From: Chrysaora quinquecirrha
Lineage: Eukaryota > Cnidaria > Scyphozoa > Semaeostomeae > Pelagiidae
Length of the DNA stretch: 64,000 bases
Reading direction: 5' to 3'
Assembly (NCBI GenBank): GCA_014526335.1
Contig: JACTAT010000006.1
Location: forward strand, 524,501-588,500
The position numbers and the translations under genes were made by a program. Below are positions 1-14,000 of the stretch, piece by piece. A model generated the notes under the pieces. That model did not search any database. It worked only from the letters and a program-made list of their open reading frames with translations, and was not told the DNA's origin. Position 1 is the first letter of the stretch. Each line of letters begins with the position of its first letter.

Positions 1-119
1 ACATCGTCTGTCAAATATATGATGTTATGCTTGCTACCAAACGCTAGCTCTGTCTGGTCATGCTGCAGAATATTGCTTGTATGAAAATCTCTTCGAGTAA
101 CGCACTGTGTATTTTTGTT

Positions 120-650
120 TATCTGTGTATCTTTGGCTGTCTGATCATGCAGCCATTCGTTCGAATCCCATCTGTTGTGGTATGCCACTCATGGAAAAAT
201 CTATCCTAGTTTTAACCATTCGTGAAAAAATATTTAAATATGTATGGTACTGAAGAAGGCTTGACATAGCCGAAGCTAAACGGATGGAGAGCCTTCCAGT
301 GCAATTCCATTCCTCAGTGGAATTTTCGTTGGGTCTATGGTCATGCAGTCCATGTTCGAATTCTATCTATTATGGTACGCAACTCGTGGAACAATGTACC
401 CTAGTGTTTGTCATCATGACAAAATATATACAAATATGTATGGTACTGAAGAAGGCTCAACATAGCCGAAACACAAAGCTAAATGGGAGAAGTGCCTTAG
501 GCCGTATGGTTCGGGGATTTACTCGACGATTTTATGGGCTCTTTAGCTCAGTGGAATTGTCGTTGAATCTTTGATCATGCAGTATGTGGTTAGAATCCTA
601 TCAACTGTGGTATGCCACTCGTGGAAAAATTTGCCTTCAGCATGTACAAG
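120..650 (+). repeat. Tandem copies of a tRNA-derived SINE (family S2)
   Basis: About two and a half diverged units repeat every ~240 bp. Each has a tRNA-like part with an A-box-like segment (TAGCTCAGTGG, clearest near 543), a B-box-like segment (GTTCGAATCC near 160, degenerate later), then a shared tail with 'ggtatgccactcgtgg' and 'tgaagaaggctcaacatagc'. Other copies lie at 9395-9965, 48990-49345 and 56905-57240. Confidence 0.75.
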
Positions 651-1369
651 TTTAGTGTTACAGAAAACGAAGTAGTATTGTATTTTAAGTATTATACGTT
701 TTATCCCATTAAAGTTTTAACTAACCTGAACCAGTCATAGCCTTTCGGTATAATTTCACATGATTCTCGGTTGCTTTCTTGAATAGACTGATTTTTTCTT
801 CTCTCTAAATGAATGCAAAATAAAACATGAACGCAACGTTAAAACTTTAGAATGTTTTTGTTATTGAACTAAGAGTAGTACTGCTCTTCCAAGGGGTCGT
901 TATGGGTACTATCTTTTCTGAAGGACGTTTTGGAGACCTTGTTTGAAGCCAGTTAGAGAATTACTTGTTCTAACGCTAATTCAAATTTTGTTCAAACCCT
1001 TAGTGGCAGAAAAATGAAAACTACGTTTCGTATATGCAAGCCCAGCTCTTGGGATTTGAAAGTCGAGGTAGTTTCTTTATCTGTAAGCAGAGACCATTGA
1101 TCTTTAGGAGAATTTACTCTTAAGTCTGTCTGGACAAAGACCATGAATGATTTTATAAGTCATGTTTTGTCAAAGAACAAGATATCTCGTATCAAGGACT
1201 TCTGGGTTGTCCAAGCATCTTGGTATTTGGCTGACTCAAGTATGCTTTTGGCTTGTGTGCTAAACGCTCTGATTTATAGCTGTCCCATACAACATCTGGT
1301 CTGATAGTGTCAAGCTCTTTCACACAACTCTGCAGTAGCGGAGGTGGCTCTCGAAAAGTGCCTTCTGTA

Positions 1370-1612
1370 CCCTTGTGTGGCCGAGTGGTCAAGGCGTTCG
1401 GCTCACGATCGCAAGGTCGTGGGTTCGAATCTCGTCGGGACCACTTTCCACAAGCCTACAGTCAACTCAGCTGTCCATCCTTCCGAGGTCGGAAAATAAG
1501 TATCCAGGGTATTCGTTCTAGAATATCAGTCTGGGGGCACAAGCTGCAGGTCCACATCAGCTGCATAGCTGCCAGAACCCCTGACCTACATTAACAAATA
1601 TAGATCACTTGC
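1370..1612 (+). repeat. tRNA-derived SINE (family S1)
   Basis: The head has A box TGGCCGAGTGG and B box GGTTCGAATCT. The body contains 'ccttccgaggtcgg' and 'attcgttctagaata', and a short GCTT repeat ends it. A diverged headless relative is at about 16485-16660. It is not a functional tRNA: no clean acceptor and anticodon arms can be drawn. Confidence 0.7.
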
Positions 1613-1734
1613 TTGCTTGCTTACTTGTTATTCTGACGTTTTCTCAGAGAAGCTAAGTACCCTATCGTCTTGTTCTTGGTAGCTGTATAATGCTCTTTTT
1701 AAGACAAGGATTTCTCGACTTGTCCCGAGATTAC

Positions 1735-1940
1735 GATATTTGCTCACATAAGCGCCCTCCCATGACTAAGCCCCGCTTTGGATTGAGCTGCCCTTCAAGC
1801 TGGCTCCTTTGATAGTATATGAGCAAACTCTTGATGGGAGGAATCACGAGACACCTTTTGGCAGTTGCGGTAAAATTAGTTTTCGTCAGAACGCTAGATA
1901 ATTGCTCCTCTTTGGGCCGGATTTTTAAATAAGCAACACG
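1735..1940 (-). mobile_element. Degenerate copy of the element at 7997-8260
   Basis: It shares, in reverse orientation, stretches such as the segments around 'tcttgatgggag' and 'gagctgccc' with the TIR element at 7997-8260. The ends are not preserved here. Confidence 0.5.
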
Positions 1941-2018
1941 GGTACTTTATCGAGGAAGTTCTTAATCCTTTTTAACATGTTTTATGTTTATTGTATGTAC
2001 ATATAGTGACTACTTTAC

Positions 2019-5000
2019 CGATTTATTTGGGTCAGCCATTGCAACGGTGAAGTTCTTTGTTTCCATGGTGCAAGATCTAACAGTCTCTGTACGGCCATCT
2101 CTGTAAACAAAGAAGAACAATAAGGCTTGTCTTACCGTTCTGTATTAAGCATAAAATAGCACTGGGCATGAAAGCCAAACCTATGTCCAAAAGAGCTGGC
2201 CCGTTTAAACGATCAAATATTGTTTCTGCGAAACAGTCGACATTTGCTTCAAAAGTAATGTTGACAGTCCGGTCATATCACAAAACCATTGCCTGACAAG
2301 CAGAGCTGCTAAGCATTGTTTTTAAAGAACGCCAAAAAGGTTTCCTGTTTGTCACAAGCAATGACCCGAGTTTTTGACAAGCAATGTTTTACGAAGTGGC
2401 CAAACGGTAGAATATTTTGTTTGACCGGACAATGTTTAATCGCTTTGCCAGGGCTTGAGAGACAGTGCAGCTGCTAGAGATCTATCAGTAAACGAAATAA
2501 GATGCGGCGCATTTAAAGGTTACAAGTACCTGAATAATCTTGTCATGGCGGCTTCATAAGTCATACAACAATGTCCTGCATCCTAAAATAAAAGTTAAAC
2601 ATTGTATGAGAATTTGAATAAAATTTCAGTCAAGAAAATCTTTTGCTTTGTCCAGACAGCTGCAAAGCGTCTTCAGAGCTAGAGCAAAGGTTTGCTCTCT
2701 ATCTCTTTGACAGTTCATTCATGAAATGATGGTTGACTATCATGATCCTCCTGAGGCCCTATTAGGGTATTAGGGAGATGGGGTATTTCCAGAAAAAATC
2801 AAAGAGATAAGGGGTAATTCTTGACGGGGAAGGGAAAGGGTATAGGGGCTAATTTTTGAGAAATTCTGGGATAAAAGGGAGAGAGCAGGGGATACGAGAT
2901 ACGCTAAGAAAAATAGTAGGAAATAAGGGATATTCTAAATATGGGACTTACCTTCGGTTACCGATAACGAAGACAGAGGTTAAGAAATGTTCACGCGATT
3001 CAAAGAGATACTTGATGGTACAGTAATTATGAAATTCAAACAACATTGAAAATTAATTCAGAGGGTTTTGATTCCGGAGGTACACTCACTAAGGCCCGAC
3101 AGGGGGTCCAGTCGGTTTCAGAGTCTTAACGAATGACTACCAAATAGCCCAATTATAAAAATAAAGAAATGATACTTGGGTGTTTTGTGTGGTTACTGCC
3201 CTTTACATCGAATTTCTTGTTGTAATGAGCTACGTTTGCAACCTTTTGTGTATTCAGATGTTGTTAATTGCTGGATTGGATGTTATCACGCATGAGCATG
3301 AGTTTTAGCTTCTTACACCACTACAGTAGTGTCCCGCATATAAGAAACACAAATTTAAGAAACACAGACCCTGATTTTCAAAATAATACCCCATGTTATA
3401 AGAAACATGTACAGGTCTGAAAATTACTTGCTTCTTATACAAAAGTTGTGTATTTACTAAAACCTTATAAAAGCAGATTGATAGTTACAACTTGGTTTTT
3501 ACATACAATAATATTAATAATAAATCCAATTCAATTTATCCCTTACAAGTGAAAACTGACAAATACATCCAAAATAATATGTTTTGTACCACAAGCATAG
3601 AGCCAGCATCAGAGTAGCTGATGGATGGTACATGATTTTTCTTATAAGAAACTTTACCCTGATTTGAAGTTTATATCTCTTTCTATAAGAAACGCATCAG
3701 ATCTGAAATTGAAAAGGCTGTTTCTTAAATGCGGGACACTACTGTACCATTTATTACCATGTGCAGGTCATTTTCGAAGTTTAAAAGCTAGTGGTGTCAG
3801 TTTGAAAGCTTTGGTGGTCCTCTTAAGCCCAGACTCGGCCCCTGTGTAAGGTCTGAATGAGAGTTCCCAAGGGTTTTGAAACACTTAAGACAGATACCTT
3901 GAAAAACGACATTTGTAGGGCAACTTGAAGAAAGGCATCAGGGCTGAAAAAGAAGTAAAACTTAGCAATGATATGATGAACAATATATTGTATAAATTGT
4001 ATATAGAATTTCTAAAGTTTGGCAAGATTTTCATCAAGGCCTTATCTTTGAAGCTCCATCAACTAAACCTGTCTGAAGACACTGTGGTTTCGTGGTCCAA
4101 CCCGGCTAGCTCATGGTCCCAAGAGCTTATATAGGTCAGGACTTGACCCTCAGCCTAGGTAGCAGCATAGCCAGGGTCGAGGTCTTTTTTGTTCATTTAC
4201 TTCTGAGATCCTTCCGGCGACTGTCACTCAAAACACATTTACATGCACCCGTCTTAAAATATAAGAGTTCTACCATATTAATTAACGTGATTACCTTCCC
4301 CATTAAAGGGCATCGACAAGGTTAAAGCTTGCACGGGCCAGTTGCTCTCAGATATAATAAATAAACTATTGTCATCGTGTAATGGACAATAAGCTGGCTC
4401 TATTGTGCAATGCAGATAATCATTACCGTGACTAACTTGCTTTCAAGCTCAAAATGATTGAATAGGCTATTTTAAAATTCACTGCCTTAGCCTTGTCAAT
4501 TCCCTTTAACTGTAACATCAATCGTTAAGTCAGGAGGCACTCAGTTCAGTTCAGTTCAGTTCATTTAATTTTAAAATTCCACATCATACAATACAAATTA
4601 AGATTAAAGATAATATAGCTAATTACAAATACAAGTGGTTATATAAATTAGAAAGTTGCTAAATTAAAGGAGCTATTGTATGAGGGGAATTTCTTAAAGG
4701 AGGAACTCTCTCAATAGCTAAACTAATCGAGGAGAGAGCACCCCCTGTTGATAAAAACCTATTTCAATTGATTTGTAACAGATGGAAATTTGATAGTGAA
4801 TTGTGTAAATCAGATTTTAGTTCACTTGATAATTTGTAGATAAAAGGTGTAATTTAAGTTTGGAGCGAAAATTCATGCTTGAGGGAGATAGCTTGATTAA
4901 ATAGGGGATATCATTCCAGGCCTTTGCACCTGCATATCTGATGGATCTTAATCCATACAAAAAGGTATTTTCTTGAGTCATGAAAATATCACCTTTAGAA

Positions 5001-8000
5001 GCCTGCCGTGTATTATACTGATGAACAGAAGACAAAGTTTCGAAAGAATTGTGAAAACAGACGGGAGAAATCTTGTTCACAGATTCGTAAACAAAAATGA
5101 GTAGCTTTAAATAAAACAAATCATATAATTTAAGAATATTGAAATCAGCGAATATTGGTGTGGATGGAGAAGTAAAAGACTTGAATGCAATAGCTCTAAG
5201 AACTTTCTTTTGTAGAAGATATATTGGTCTGGTTGGCACTAGCTGGCATAAGCTCAGCACATAGCGCACGACTGATTAAAGTGGAAAAGAACTGTGGCCG
5301 TAGCTGCTCTGCAGAAAACAAGGTAACAAGATAAGGTAAATGGCTTTCGCATCAGCATGTACTGATGTCCTTAAACAGGGGTCAAGGTCGGTTTATAGAC
5401 AACAGTTGGAGATGTCAATAGCTGTCTAAAATCCGGGTCCACATAAGGTCACTACTGCCAACGGGCTGCCTGGAGTAAGAGGAGTTGCCGGAAAAAACGG
5501 CCTGTTTTGTGTCGTGTTTTCTAGTGGCATTGTGGCATTACTCTGATTTACTGACGATGTATTCTTCATTGGAAGAATCTCAAATAACTATTGCAGAATA
5601 AACAGCATATCAATATTTTGAAGAAGCGAATTCATGAGTTCACCTGACTTTGCATTTTTTCATAACATCCTTTCCTGCAAAAAAGAAAAATTGTTTAATC
5701 AAAATTACACATTTCTTGGGCTTTTCTTATTGCCCGATGATGGGAGACGGAGTTCTCCCGAAACACTGCGCCAATTAAAGTCAAATATTTGTCAAGAAAA
5801 GTGGTGATTGTCATGTCTAATACTGTGTAAGAAACAGCCTTGATAGATGCAATTATATTTACTCCAGGCCCTGGCCAAACGATCAAACGTTGTTGGTCAT
5901 TATTATCATAAGCTCTGCTTCTCTTGGGTCGTGTAGTATACAATATTTTTGTACCTTGTAATTAGGATTGTATGCTATGAAAAAAGTTGAATTGAATTGA
6001 ATTAAATAGGTCAAAAATTTGAAATTTGCTTGTGAAGCAAAATTTTTCACCGTTTGGCCACGTCCACGTCCAGACACATTGCTCGTCCTGAACTTTTTCA
6101 AAAACATCACGCGACAAATTTTAGCTTCTTCTGTTTGTCAAGCAATGTTTGATCTTTTTGCCGCTTGTCTAACATTTCTTTTATTGTAGTCATGCTTCAA
6201 CAACCTGCAACCTCTTGGCACCTGACAACCTTTCTTAAAAACAAGACGTTCGTGCTTGCGCATTAACAAAGGCTTCTTTGTTCCATAATGCTGGACAACA
6301 ATGCTTTGGACGTGGCCAAACGGTCAAACATGTGTCGTAAAGCAAATTTAAAATGTTGGACAAACAATGTTTGATTTTTTGGTCAAACGGTCAAACATTT
6401 CTCGTAAAGCAAATTCAAAATGTTGGACAAACATTGATCGTTTGGCCAGGGCCTTACACCATATCACAAACAATGCTCTTCAAACATTCTTTTGTTTGTT
6501 AAGTCTTTAAGCGTTTGGCCAGAGCCTATCATTAACATGCAAGAAAGCTGTTACGTTAACTTTGTTGCTTAAACTTACCAAAAGCGTCATGAATGAAAAT
6601 ATGAAGATCAACATCATCAATCAATTTCTTCGCATCCTCAGCTGATTTCTCAATTAATTCTTGACACTATAAAGCAACGCAATGTGTTCATAAGTAATAG
6701 CAAAAAACTTCAATATTGAAATAAATAGCAAAAGCATTATTGAACACTCGTATTGCCTATCTATATCCGTAAATGCAGGGGGGGCATGGTAGCCATCCGT
6801 CACTACGCACAAGGCCTGCCAAAGGTTAGGACTTCCCTTACAGTGGGGACTCTCCGTACCAACCATCATCGGACAGGGCAACATTTCTAACTAGTACCTA
6901 CATGCTGTAACTCTACGATCTGGTGAGAAATACACTTTTTTTCAATAAGCAACTTGACTTTGGTCCAGCCCTCAAGAGTTGCTTAACATATCTAGGATTT
7001 CAGCCGTCACATAATGACTTGTACCCCCTAAAACCTCTTATTTTGGCTCTTTTCTGGCTTCTCAATGTAATTGACAAGTTTGCAAGGATTGAAGTATAAA
7101 GAAAGCCATTTCACCAGAAATTTTAACAAAATCTCAGCCCTGGTTGCTTATTGAACAGTTGCTTATTTTAAAAAAAGAGTGTAGTCGATTCTGCGCCCAA
7201 GCTATGAATTACTGAATGTACCTCTTCCGGAATATTCCATTTCAGCCTCGATATCCAACGCCAGTTAGCAAACTGAGGCTCTCCTCTGCAATGTCCATCT
7301 TCCTTGTATCTTTTAAAAGAAGGAAATAATGTAAGCTATAAGTCATTATACCTAATTGGCAGTATCCTAGAGGATATCAATAAGATAATAAGACTACAGC
7401 AATGCCAGAAATACTACGTTGGCTACATTCAAAACATTGCAAAGATAAAGACAGCGAGGCAATACTAATTATCAGTGTAAGACGTCTTTTACAATCAATT
7501 AATCAATCCATCAATCAAGCAGTTCATCGATCAATCAATCAATAAACCATACAATCAATCAATCAATCAATCAAGTAATCACCCAATCAGTCAAGCGAAC
7601 TGCAAATCAATCAAGCAATCAATTAATCAATTAACCATACAATCAATCAATCAATCAAGTAATCACCCAATCAGTCAAGCGAACATCCAATTAATCAAGC
7701 AATCAATTAATTAATCATGTAATCAATCAATTAATCAATTAATCAATTAATCAATCAACCAATCAATCAATCAATCAAACATTAATGACTGACTGTACTA
7801 CTGATTAAATAGCTGTAATACATACAATATTGTACCCACAGAATCCAAATCTAGATGAATACCTCTACATTCTATCTAATTTTCAACATCATAAACAACA
7901 GAAATTTTCATGAACATTTACTAAATGTTCAATGAGCAAGTTTAAAGCCAACAAGTTATACCTTTTGTCAAAATTTAGAGAATGCAAATACATATACCGT

Positions 8001-11000
8001 ATTTCCTTGATGAAACGCCCAAGGCGCTTATTAAAGAATCCGTCTCAAACAGAAGCAATGATTTGAAAATTGATGAATAAACTGACGTGCTGATGAAGAG
8101 TAAGTTTTGCAGCAACTAGCAAAAGGTGTCTCTTGATTTCTCCCATCAAGAGCTTGCACATACACTATATCAAAGGAGTGTCTGGGCCAACCTGATGGGC
8201 AGCTCAACCCAAAGGGGGCGCTTATTCCAGAGAGCTGCTTATTCGAGGAAATACGGTATTTTGAATGAACATACTTTAAAACGTCGACATCTTCACACAA
8301 TGCCCATTCGCAGACTTGTGCCATAATTGGCGCATCAGCCCTAGTAAAAGAAAATAAGCATGGTAAGAAATAACAGAATTGCAGTCAATATACACGTCAA
8401 GGCACTAATAATATACACTGCTACACAAGTCCCTAGCCTTTACTTATAAGTAATAGAAAAAGGTGAAAGAATTCGTACCATGAATGCTCTGTATTAAAAC
8501 CAATCTAGAATAGGAAGAGAGTTCATTCGTAAGTAGTTTTGTAAATTAAACACTTTTTTGATAATGGGATTGGATTTGAATGCAGTTTGTTCTCTACGAA
8601 AACTGGCCTCTAACTTTCGAGACTGGATTTTCAAGTCAAGTCAAGTCAAGTCAATCAAATAAAGTAAAGTAAAGTAAAGTAAAGTAAAGTAAAGTCAAGT
8701 CAAGTCAAAAGTCAAGTCAAGTAAAGTCAAAAGTAAAGTAAAGTAAAGTAAAGTAAAGTAAAGTAAAGTAAAGTAAAGTAAAATAAAGTCAAGTCACGTC
8801 AAGTCAAGTCACGTCAAGTCACAATTAGCCAAGTAAAGGAAAGTCAAGTCAAGTTATGAATTTAAGTTAAGTCATAAAGTCAAGTCAAGTCAAGTCAAGC
8901 CAAGCCAAGCCAAGCCAACTCAAGTCAAGTCACGTCAAGTCTGGGGTCAAGCAAAGTCAAGTCAAATCCAGTCACAATTAGCCAAGTAAAGGAAAGTCAA
9001 GTCAAGTTATGAATTCAAGTTAAGTCAAGCCAAGCCAAGTTAAGCTAAGCCAAGCCAAGATAAACCAAGCCAAGCCAAGCCAACTCAAGTCACGCCAAAC
9101 CAATTCAAGCCAAGCCAGCGTCAAGTCACGTATTGAGCAATCTGTAACAAAAATGTCTGAATTTCCAAGTATTCACAAACCTTGCCATTCTTACAAACAA
9201 TGCAGTTGAATGATTTATCAAACCATCGATCATATCCTTGTCCATGCAACATATTTCTACCAAAATTATCCATTGAATTTGGATTATCCTGGTAAAGTAA
9301 ACGAATTGAATTAGCTTTATTAGTTTTGGATGTTTGTTGACAAGGATTTATTTGAAGGGCTAATATGCAAATGGGCCTAAGTTTCTCAAACCATCATCAT
9401 CTTCATTTGCCTTTGAGTTTCGGCTATGCTGAGCCTTATTCAGCAACAAACATATTTACTCATATTTTTCTAGACAGCCTTGGTCTGTAGGACTTGGAGA
9501 ATTGCTCGAAGATTTCATTCGTTTTTAGCTAATGAATGATCGTGCCATCCATAGGTTCGAAAACGTCTTTCCTAGTGTTTGCCATTTATGATGCTAGCGT
9601 TAGCTTGAAAGGCCTTAGTGTGCAAAAAAGTTTTTCTTGAAATAAATTGTGTTGAGAATCGTTCTCTGTTTCATTTGGTTGAATCCAACTCTTTTAGTAT
9701 CTATTGATCGTCATTCTTCGTACCCTATATAATATAGACAATATATATACCAATGAAGACTCATCATAGCCGAAACAAAAAGCGAAACGGGAGGAGAGCC
9801 TTAGACTGTATGACTTGCAGAGTTTCTCAGTGATTTCATTGGGCTCTTTATCTCAGTGGAATCATCGTTGGCTCTCATATCATGCAGTCCTGGTTTGAAT
9901 CCCATCTACTGTTGTTTTCCACTCGAAGAAAAGTCTTTCCTAATGTTTGCCATTCATCATGAATTATGTAAGATGCTCTTGTACATTTTCACATACCTTC
10001 TCATATTTTCCCCCTTCGCTGTCGTCCAGAATGAGAACAAATGCAGCCTAGGAAGCAACATAAGAAAAGAATGAATAATCAACAAAACACATTACAGTAC
10101 CGAGCTTAGGACTTATTAAATTTCATTTCGGTCATCGAATCTTGTTCAATCATCTGACAGGGTGTTCATGTTTATAATAGACATGTTTTTTATTGGAGAC
10201 ATTGTTTTAAAAGCACTCACGGTAGAGAATTGAAAGGTAAAATTTTTAAGGAACATAGAGAAAAAAGAATCACAAACCTTTTCAATAACATCAAGAGACG
10301 CTTTGTTATCTCCACTGCTGAAATACTTCTTTCTAATATTCCACCAATGTGGTCTGAAAAAGAAGATATTCTATATTAAATCAGAACAGGAAAATCTCGA
10401 TGAGTAGAGGCACTCAAAACAGTAAGGCCTTATTCAGACGTCTTGCCGGAGTCACATTCAAAGAGGAAAAACATCTGATACGGCAGTAGATTGACGTCTG
10501 AATCAATCAATGAATTTAGCTTTCAGCTAAAGTCTTTGTACGAAAAACTTTGACACATTTTGATTCAGATATCGAGCAAAATTCGTGCCAAAACTTGTCA
10601 AGTATGAATTACTGACAGGCCTACGTCACTCGTTCGCTTGCAGACCCGACAGATAGAATTTACAACAGAAGTAAAGAGAATACAGAGAAAATGACCAAAG
10701 CACGACATCTGAAGCAGTGGTCGTGTCAAGTGTCTAGTCTGTATCGTACCAGAATATCGCGACTCGGGCACGACGCCTGTCAGACGTAGACAAGAACAGT
10801 AGGCCTCAGTAAAATAAAAACAAAAGTACGGTTCTACGACGAATATTCTACGACATAGATTCTACCTCATGTCAGCAGTGAGGGCAGCAAGTTTTTCTTC
10901 CCCAGGATGTGGCTGTTTATCAGTCTCATTCATTAAGTTGATTAGTTGACTACGGAAGATAGAACAAAATACATTATAGGAAAGTAAATAACATTTTGTG

Positions 11001-14000
11001 AAAGTTGGCCTTTGACGGGCACTGATTAGACACTTCTCCATTAAGGCTTTCTAGCGTTAAAAAGTAATAATTAAGAACTAGAGCTAAGGAAGATAGGAAC
11101 ACAGAATCTTTTCCGAACATGGGAGATGGAAAAGGGACTAGCCTATGCTTGCTCCAGCTTCTTTACTTCTATGTCAATTCTACACTGTTTTAATTCCTAA
11201 TCCTACCGGAACGTGCTTTCCAACCCCTCCAGAAATCGCTTTTCTGTACAAATAGAGCAACGAAACTTAGCACAGGCAATAATAAGTGCATTAAGGGCGT
11301 CTCCAAGACAGGACAAGCTAAGAAATATAGGCTAGAAGTCAGTGGGTTTGGAAGTTCATATCTATGAAACAGCAGAACACCTATAAGAGAACTTGGGGCA
11401 CTCCCTGGCAGGGTTCGAGTAGATATGGACGAATTGCATGACATACCATTCAAGATCAGCTGGCTTTAAGATTTTTCCACTGAAAAAACAATTCAACTTG
11501 TAATATCTTCCATGATAGTAGACAACAATATGGTTTGAATCAGGCAAATGCTGCAATTTATCTGTGAGAAAAAAGGAATATCTAAGTTAGAAATAAACAT
11601 ACAACAGTTGGGTTTTTATATAAGTCTACAAAAGTGTTAACTATGAGACAAGGCTATTAGAAGTTCCCAGATGTCTTGAACTTTTCGGAGTGACATCTGA
11701 GTGACAATGAATAGCACATTATTACACTTAGGTCCTTGGCAAATGGCGAAACATTGTTTGTTAAGGATCTGAAATTCAGTGTTTAAAAAAATATTTGAAC
11801 GGTTGGCAACGTCGTAAACATCAGTTGTCGAAAACTTTCTGCTTGTCAAGCAATATTTTAACGTGGCCAAACGGTTAAACTTTGCTTTTAAAGAAAATGT
11901 CAAATGTTTGACCAACAACGTTTGATCGTTTTGCCAGAGCATTAATGCCTCTTGTCTTTGATGCTCATTAAAACCTGTTTACTGACCTTCCTCCTTGCCA
12001 GGTATACGAGTTGTATTGAATATCCGTTCATATTGTGTAGAGCACAGGGGGTAAACTCCCAACTGCTTCATCTGTTGAAACGAAGAGATATTTTTCTATC
12101 AGGGTTTACTTCATGGTGACATGTGGTAATGATTCGAAAAACCGTTAAGCTTCTTTTAGTTGTCCTTTCAAATAAACGCCCAGGTAAACCTAAAAAGTTT
12201 AATAAGCACCCAAATTCGATGAAGCGCCTCCCCGTCCCCTAGGGGGACTTATTCGAATGTTTTATTATATGTTAGAAAAAGGTATTAAAGCGAAAGCTGG
12301 GAAAATTTGGGAATAAGTAAACAGAGAGAAGTGTTAACTGGAGTGTTAACTTCTTTTAAGCGCCTAATCTCGATTAAGCGTCCATGTTGAAAAGTCCAAA
12401 AACCTAAGAAGTGCACACGGAGAAGTAATTGTGCAGGGACGCTCGTTCCAATCTCTATTGTACCACAACGGGCGTTAGATAATGCATTTTAAACCTAATG
12501 GCCCTGCTTTTGACTTACTGGCTTCAATTTATGTTTATCAACCAATTTCCTAAATGATAACAAAGCGTAGATGACATTAGCTGCCCTGGCTGTCTGCACA
12601 GTAGTTGGTGGCTCTTGCAAAGTGTCCTAGAAGCAAAGAAAGTACATTTAGCGATGCTAGTATAGCGTGTAAGGAAACTTGCAAAGGGCGTCTTTTATTG
12701 TTAATTCTACCTCCCCCTCAAACTTTTATGGTTGGCAAAAGCAAGTAAATATTAAACGAATAAAAGCCAGAGAAATAACTGAGAAATAATCCGAACTTAC
12801 AACACCATAATAATTGCTATTAATCATCAACTGTGAGCGTGACCTCAAATAAACGAATCTCTCCCACCAGTCGCTGACCTGAAAAAATATTAAACAAGCG
12901 GTTAACGCTGTCAAGGAAGTGCTGCTCTGAGGTAGGAGTGGCAGCGGCGTAGCGATCATTACTGGCGCACGGGGACAAGTGACTTGTTGATGTGCCCCCT
13001 TTAGGGAGCTTCCTTTTATTTAGTACACGTAATTAGAGAGCTCATTGTGCCCCCTTTACTGCGCTACTTAGCGGTGGAACCATTAGGAACCTAATGCGTG
13101 GAATTTGCTGCTGAGTACACGCATTTTTTGTAAGGAAGTTTGTAAGGGAATTCCTTAACTCCTTAGCAAATCTTTAACTTTTTTCTTTGTGTCTCTTTAA
13201 TATAAACCTATGGGTAAGGAATAATACAATATATACTGTGTTTGTGTATTTGGCTTCAGTATAGCAGCTTGAACCCCATGTGTGCTGACCATCGCTAGTT
13301 GTGGTTAAACTACAGACATGCAAATGGATGCATTCAATGATTTAATGTTTCACTTTCTTCAGCAGTCTCCGATCCAATACTAGAAATTCCTTAAACTTTT
13401 GTCTATCCGAGTACTACCTTCGTTAAGGGCTTCCTTGTTGAAAAAAGCATGTGTATGTCGAAATGCATACGAGGGTCTTTTCTTGCTCTGAACTGTTCTG
13501 CTGTGTTCAGAAAAGCCTTAAGTGAAACTCCCTAGAACCCGAGCCAGTCTTTTCGGACAACGCAACTTTTGAAAAAATTATGTTGGAAAAACGGTTTTGC
13601 GCAAAGAATAAATTACATCAAAAATATGATTAGATTATAGGTTTATCAAAGGAACATTAGGACCAATATTATGAGATTCTGGTGCTAATGGTTTTAATTT
13701 TACAAATGAAAAATAATACTGGTAAAACAACTCACATAATTTGATGAAAAATAAGACTTCAGCTTCAGGTAGCGTTGTAACTTTGCTCCTATACCAGTCT
13801 GTATGAGAGAAATTCTAGTGTTATTTTTCTTAAAATTACAAAATTGCACCCTCCCCCACCCCTACAATTAGGGGCTTCAGAGTACAATCGCAGATCATTG
13901 CTGAAAGACTGTTGAAATTATTTGGTGCACTCTGTTGGGCCTTTTTTGTATCTTCCTCGATAAATCAAAAGTTTGTTGTTCTGGGCAACTCTCGGGCTCC

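Larger units (their letters stand above)
1..2018. other. Probable CPT1 intron with SINE copies; no exon recognised
   Basis: The reading frame of CPT1 leaves exon 22 through a good donor (GTAAAG) at 2018-2013, so this stretch should be intron. I looked for the expected C-terminal CPT1 blocks and found none. It holds tandem tRNA-type SINE copies, a second SINE family and a degenerate element near 1735-1940. Confidence 0.5.

Noticed and set aside
1374..1447. Functional tRNA gene
   Set aside because: A and B boxes are present, but the arms do not pair properly and a shared SINE body follows.
7494..7789. CRISPR-like array
   Set aside because: The repeats are a simple tetranucleotide with no unique spacers, in an animal intron. 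The same reasoning excludes 8633-9128 and 21880-23575.
11637..11942. Minus-strand 101-codon frame
   Set aside because: It lies within an M1 MITE and has no family motif; similar frames occur in other M1 copies (27735-27962, 33467-33715, 37757-38415, 51898-52122).
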